Assembly (NCBI RefSeq): GCF_030816235.1
Contig: NZ_JAUSXT010000001.1
Span: 1,364,001 to 1,428,000, forward strand
Reading direction: 5' to 3'
DNA: 64,000 nt
Origin: Microbacterium sp. W4I4
Lineage (GTDB): Bacteria; Actinomycetota; Actinomycetes; Actinomycetales; Microbacteriaceae
Position 1 is the first letter of the stretch. Each line of letters starts with the position of its first letter. A model generated the notes under the pieces. That model saw nothing but the letters and a program-made list of their open reading frames with translations, was not told the origin of the DNA and made no database searches. This document shows, in pieces, positions 63,204 to 64,000 of this stretch. Made by a program: the position numbers and the translations under genes.

Positions 63204-64000
63204 GCCGCACTCACCTGGATCTCCGTGACCGGCAGCGTCGAATCCGCGCCGAACTCCAGCGTCGACGCACCCCGCCCGCTGGCGATCAGCTCGGCGGCCA
63301 GGCCCGCGATCATCGCACCGTTGTCGGTGCACAGGCTCAGCGGCGGGATCCGCACGGTCACTCCGGCGGCCGCAGCGCGCTCGAGGGTCACGTCGCGGAG
63401 GCGCCGATTGGCGATCACTCCCCCGCCCAGCAGCAGGCGCGGCACACCGCGGTCGGCGCACGCGGCGAGCGCCTTGGTGACCAGCACGTCCACTACGGCC
63501 TCGCGGAAGCTCGCGGCGACATCGGCGACGGGGATCTCCTCACCGTTCGCCTCGGCCCGCTCGACCCACCGCGCGACGGCGGTCTTCAGGCCCGAGAACG
63601 AGAAGTCGTAGCGGTGCTTCTCCAGATCGGATGCCTTCGACAGCCCCCGCGGGAAGCGGATCGCCTTCGGGTCGCCCTCGGCCGCGACCCGGTCGATCTG
63701 CGGGCCGCCGGGATAGGGCAGTCCGAGCAGGCGGGCGACCTTGTCGAAGGCCTCCCCCGCTGCATCGTCGATGGTCTCACCGAGCAGCTCGACGTCGGTG
63801 GTCAGATCGCGCACGTGCAGCAGGGAGGTGTGCCCGCCCGAGACCAGCAGCGCAATGGTCGGGTACTCGAGCGGCTCGGCATCCGCGCTTCCGTCGTGCG
63901 CCAGGATGTCGGCGGCGATGTGCCCGACCAGATGGTTCACGGCGTACAGCGGCTTGTTCAGCGAGACCGCCAGCCCCTTCGCCGCACCGACGCCCACCAT
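63200..64000 (-). CDS. tsaD: tRNA N6-threonylcarbamoyltransferase TsaD, N-terminus outside the window
   Basis: Transfers the threonylcarbamoyl group to A37 of ANN-decoding tRNAs, with TsaB and TsaE. The visible 266 residues cover the middle and end of the protein: [11 protein letters not shown] (second metal-binding His cluster), [62 protein letters not shown] and [13 protein letters not shown]. About 85-95 residues, with the first HxxxH motif, lie right of 64000. The ending VTEIQVSAA is complete. It heads the operon of membrane proteins leftwards. Confidence 0.95.
   Translation of the reverse strand: MVGVGAAKGLAVSLNKPLYAVNHLVGHIAADILAHDGSADAEPLEYPTIALLVSGGHTSLLHVRDLTTDVELLGETIDDAAGEAFDKVARLLGLPYPGGPQIDRVAAEGDPKAIRFPRGLSKASDLEKHRYDFSFSGLKTAVARWVERAEANGEEIPVADVAASFREAVVDVLVTKALAACADRGVPRLLLGGGVIANRRLRDVTLERAAAAGVTVRIPPLSLCTDNGAMIAGLAAELIASGRGASTLEFGADSTLPVTEIQVSAA

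Overview
The window is a stretch of a high-G+C actinobacterial chromosome. Gene content and order (perM-purN-purH, sucC-sucD, an ECF42-type sigma factor with a YCII partner, two LAXTG sortase substrates, tandem CIRCE sites before groES) point to the family Microbacteriaceae, and Microbacterium is my best guess. That is inference from protein families and style, not a database match. There is no rRNA, tRNA, CRISPR array, prophage, transposase or replication origin that I can see. No gap between genes exceeds about 300 bases.

Layout. 1-9.7 kb: an AsnC/Lrp regulator, the purine genes purH and purN behind perM (same order as in Mycobacterium tuberculosis, from memory), an NCS2 purine permease with a frameshift, a methyltransferase, succinyl-CoA ligase (sucC, sucD) and a divergent TetR regulator. 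9.7-17.8 kb: a small Cys-rich protein, an FAD oxidoreductase, then DNA repair genes: a LigC-type ATP-dependent ligase, a stand-alone LigD polymerase-type protein, an SseB-like protein and a PcrA/UvrD helicase. 17.8-28 kb: YccF, a LAXTG-anchored lamin-tail protein, a glycerophosphodiesterase, a Bax-inhibitor-1 protein, a GlsB-type protein, an ECF42 sigma factor with its YCII protein, and a TPM-domain membrane protein (frameshifted). 28-38.4 kb: guaA with a DUF3817 partner, a very large secreted nuclease/5'-nucleotidase, SURF1, guaB3 and a sarcosine-oxidase-like enzyme. 38.4-42.9 kb: a VapBC pair, a PLP decarboxylase with an MFS transporter, OsmC and DUF2277. 42.9-50.3 kb: a cell-envelope cluster with a LAXTG surface protein, a response regulator, a sensor kinase, and a divergent lipoprotein that carries a complete Lon-type Ser-Lys protease domain, followed by a small DUF4190-like protein. 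50.4-58.7 kb: guaB, a full branched-chain amino-acid ABC importer (livH, M, G, F, with livK convergent) and a frameshifted rarD. 58.7-64 kb: groES under two CIRCE operators, a THUMP-like methyltransferase, and a tsaD-led operon with three membrane proteins, two of them diverged tandem paralogues.

What stands out. (1) At least eight intergenic sites carry long imperfect palindromes of about 65-105 bp. Sequences differ from site to site but the architecture recurs: two arms of 20-35 nt around a short loop, often with a short motif repeated inside each arm. They occur at convergent, divergent and head-to-tail junctions, so they are not simply terminators. (2) The secreted Lon-like lipoprotein and the nearby LAXTG protein share an upstream motif at matching distance, with a two-component system between them. 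(3) Three conserved genes are each broken by exactly one extra base in a short G/C run, which looks more like consensus error than decay. (4) LivH carries a secreted beta-sandwich domain fused before its membrane region.
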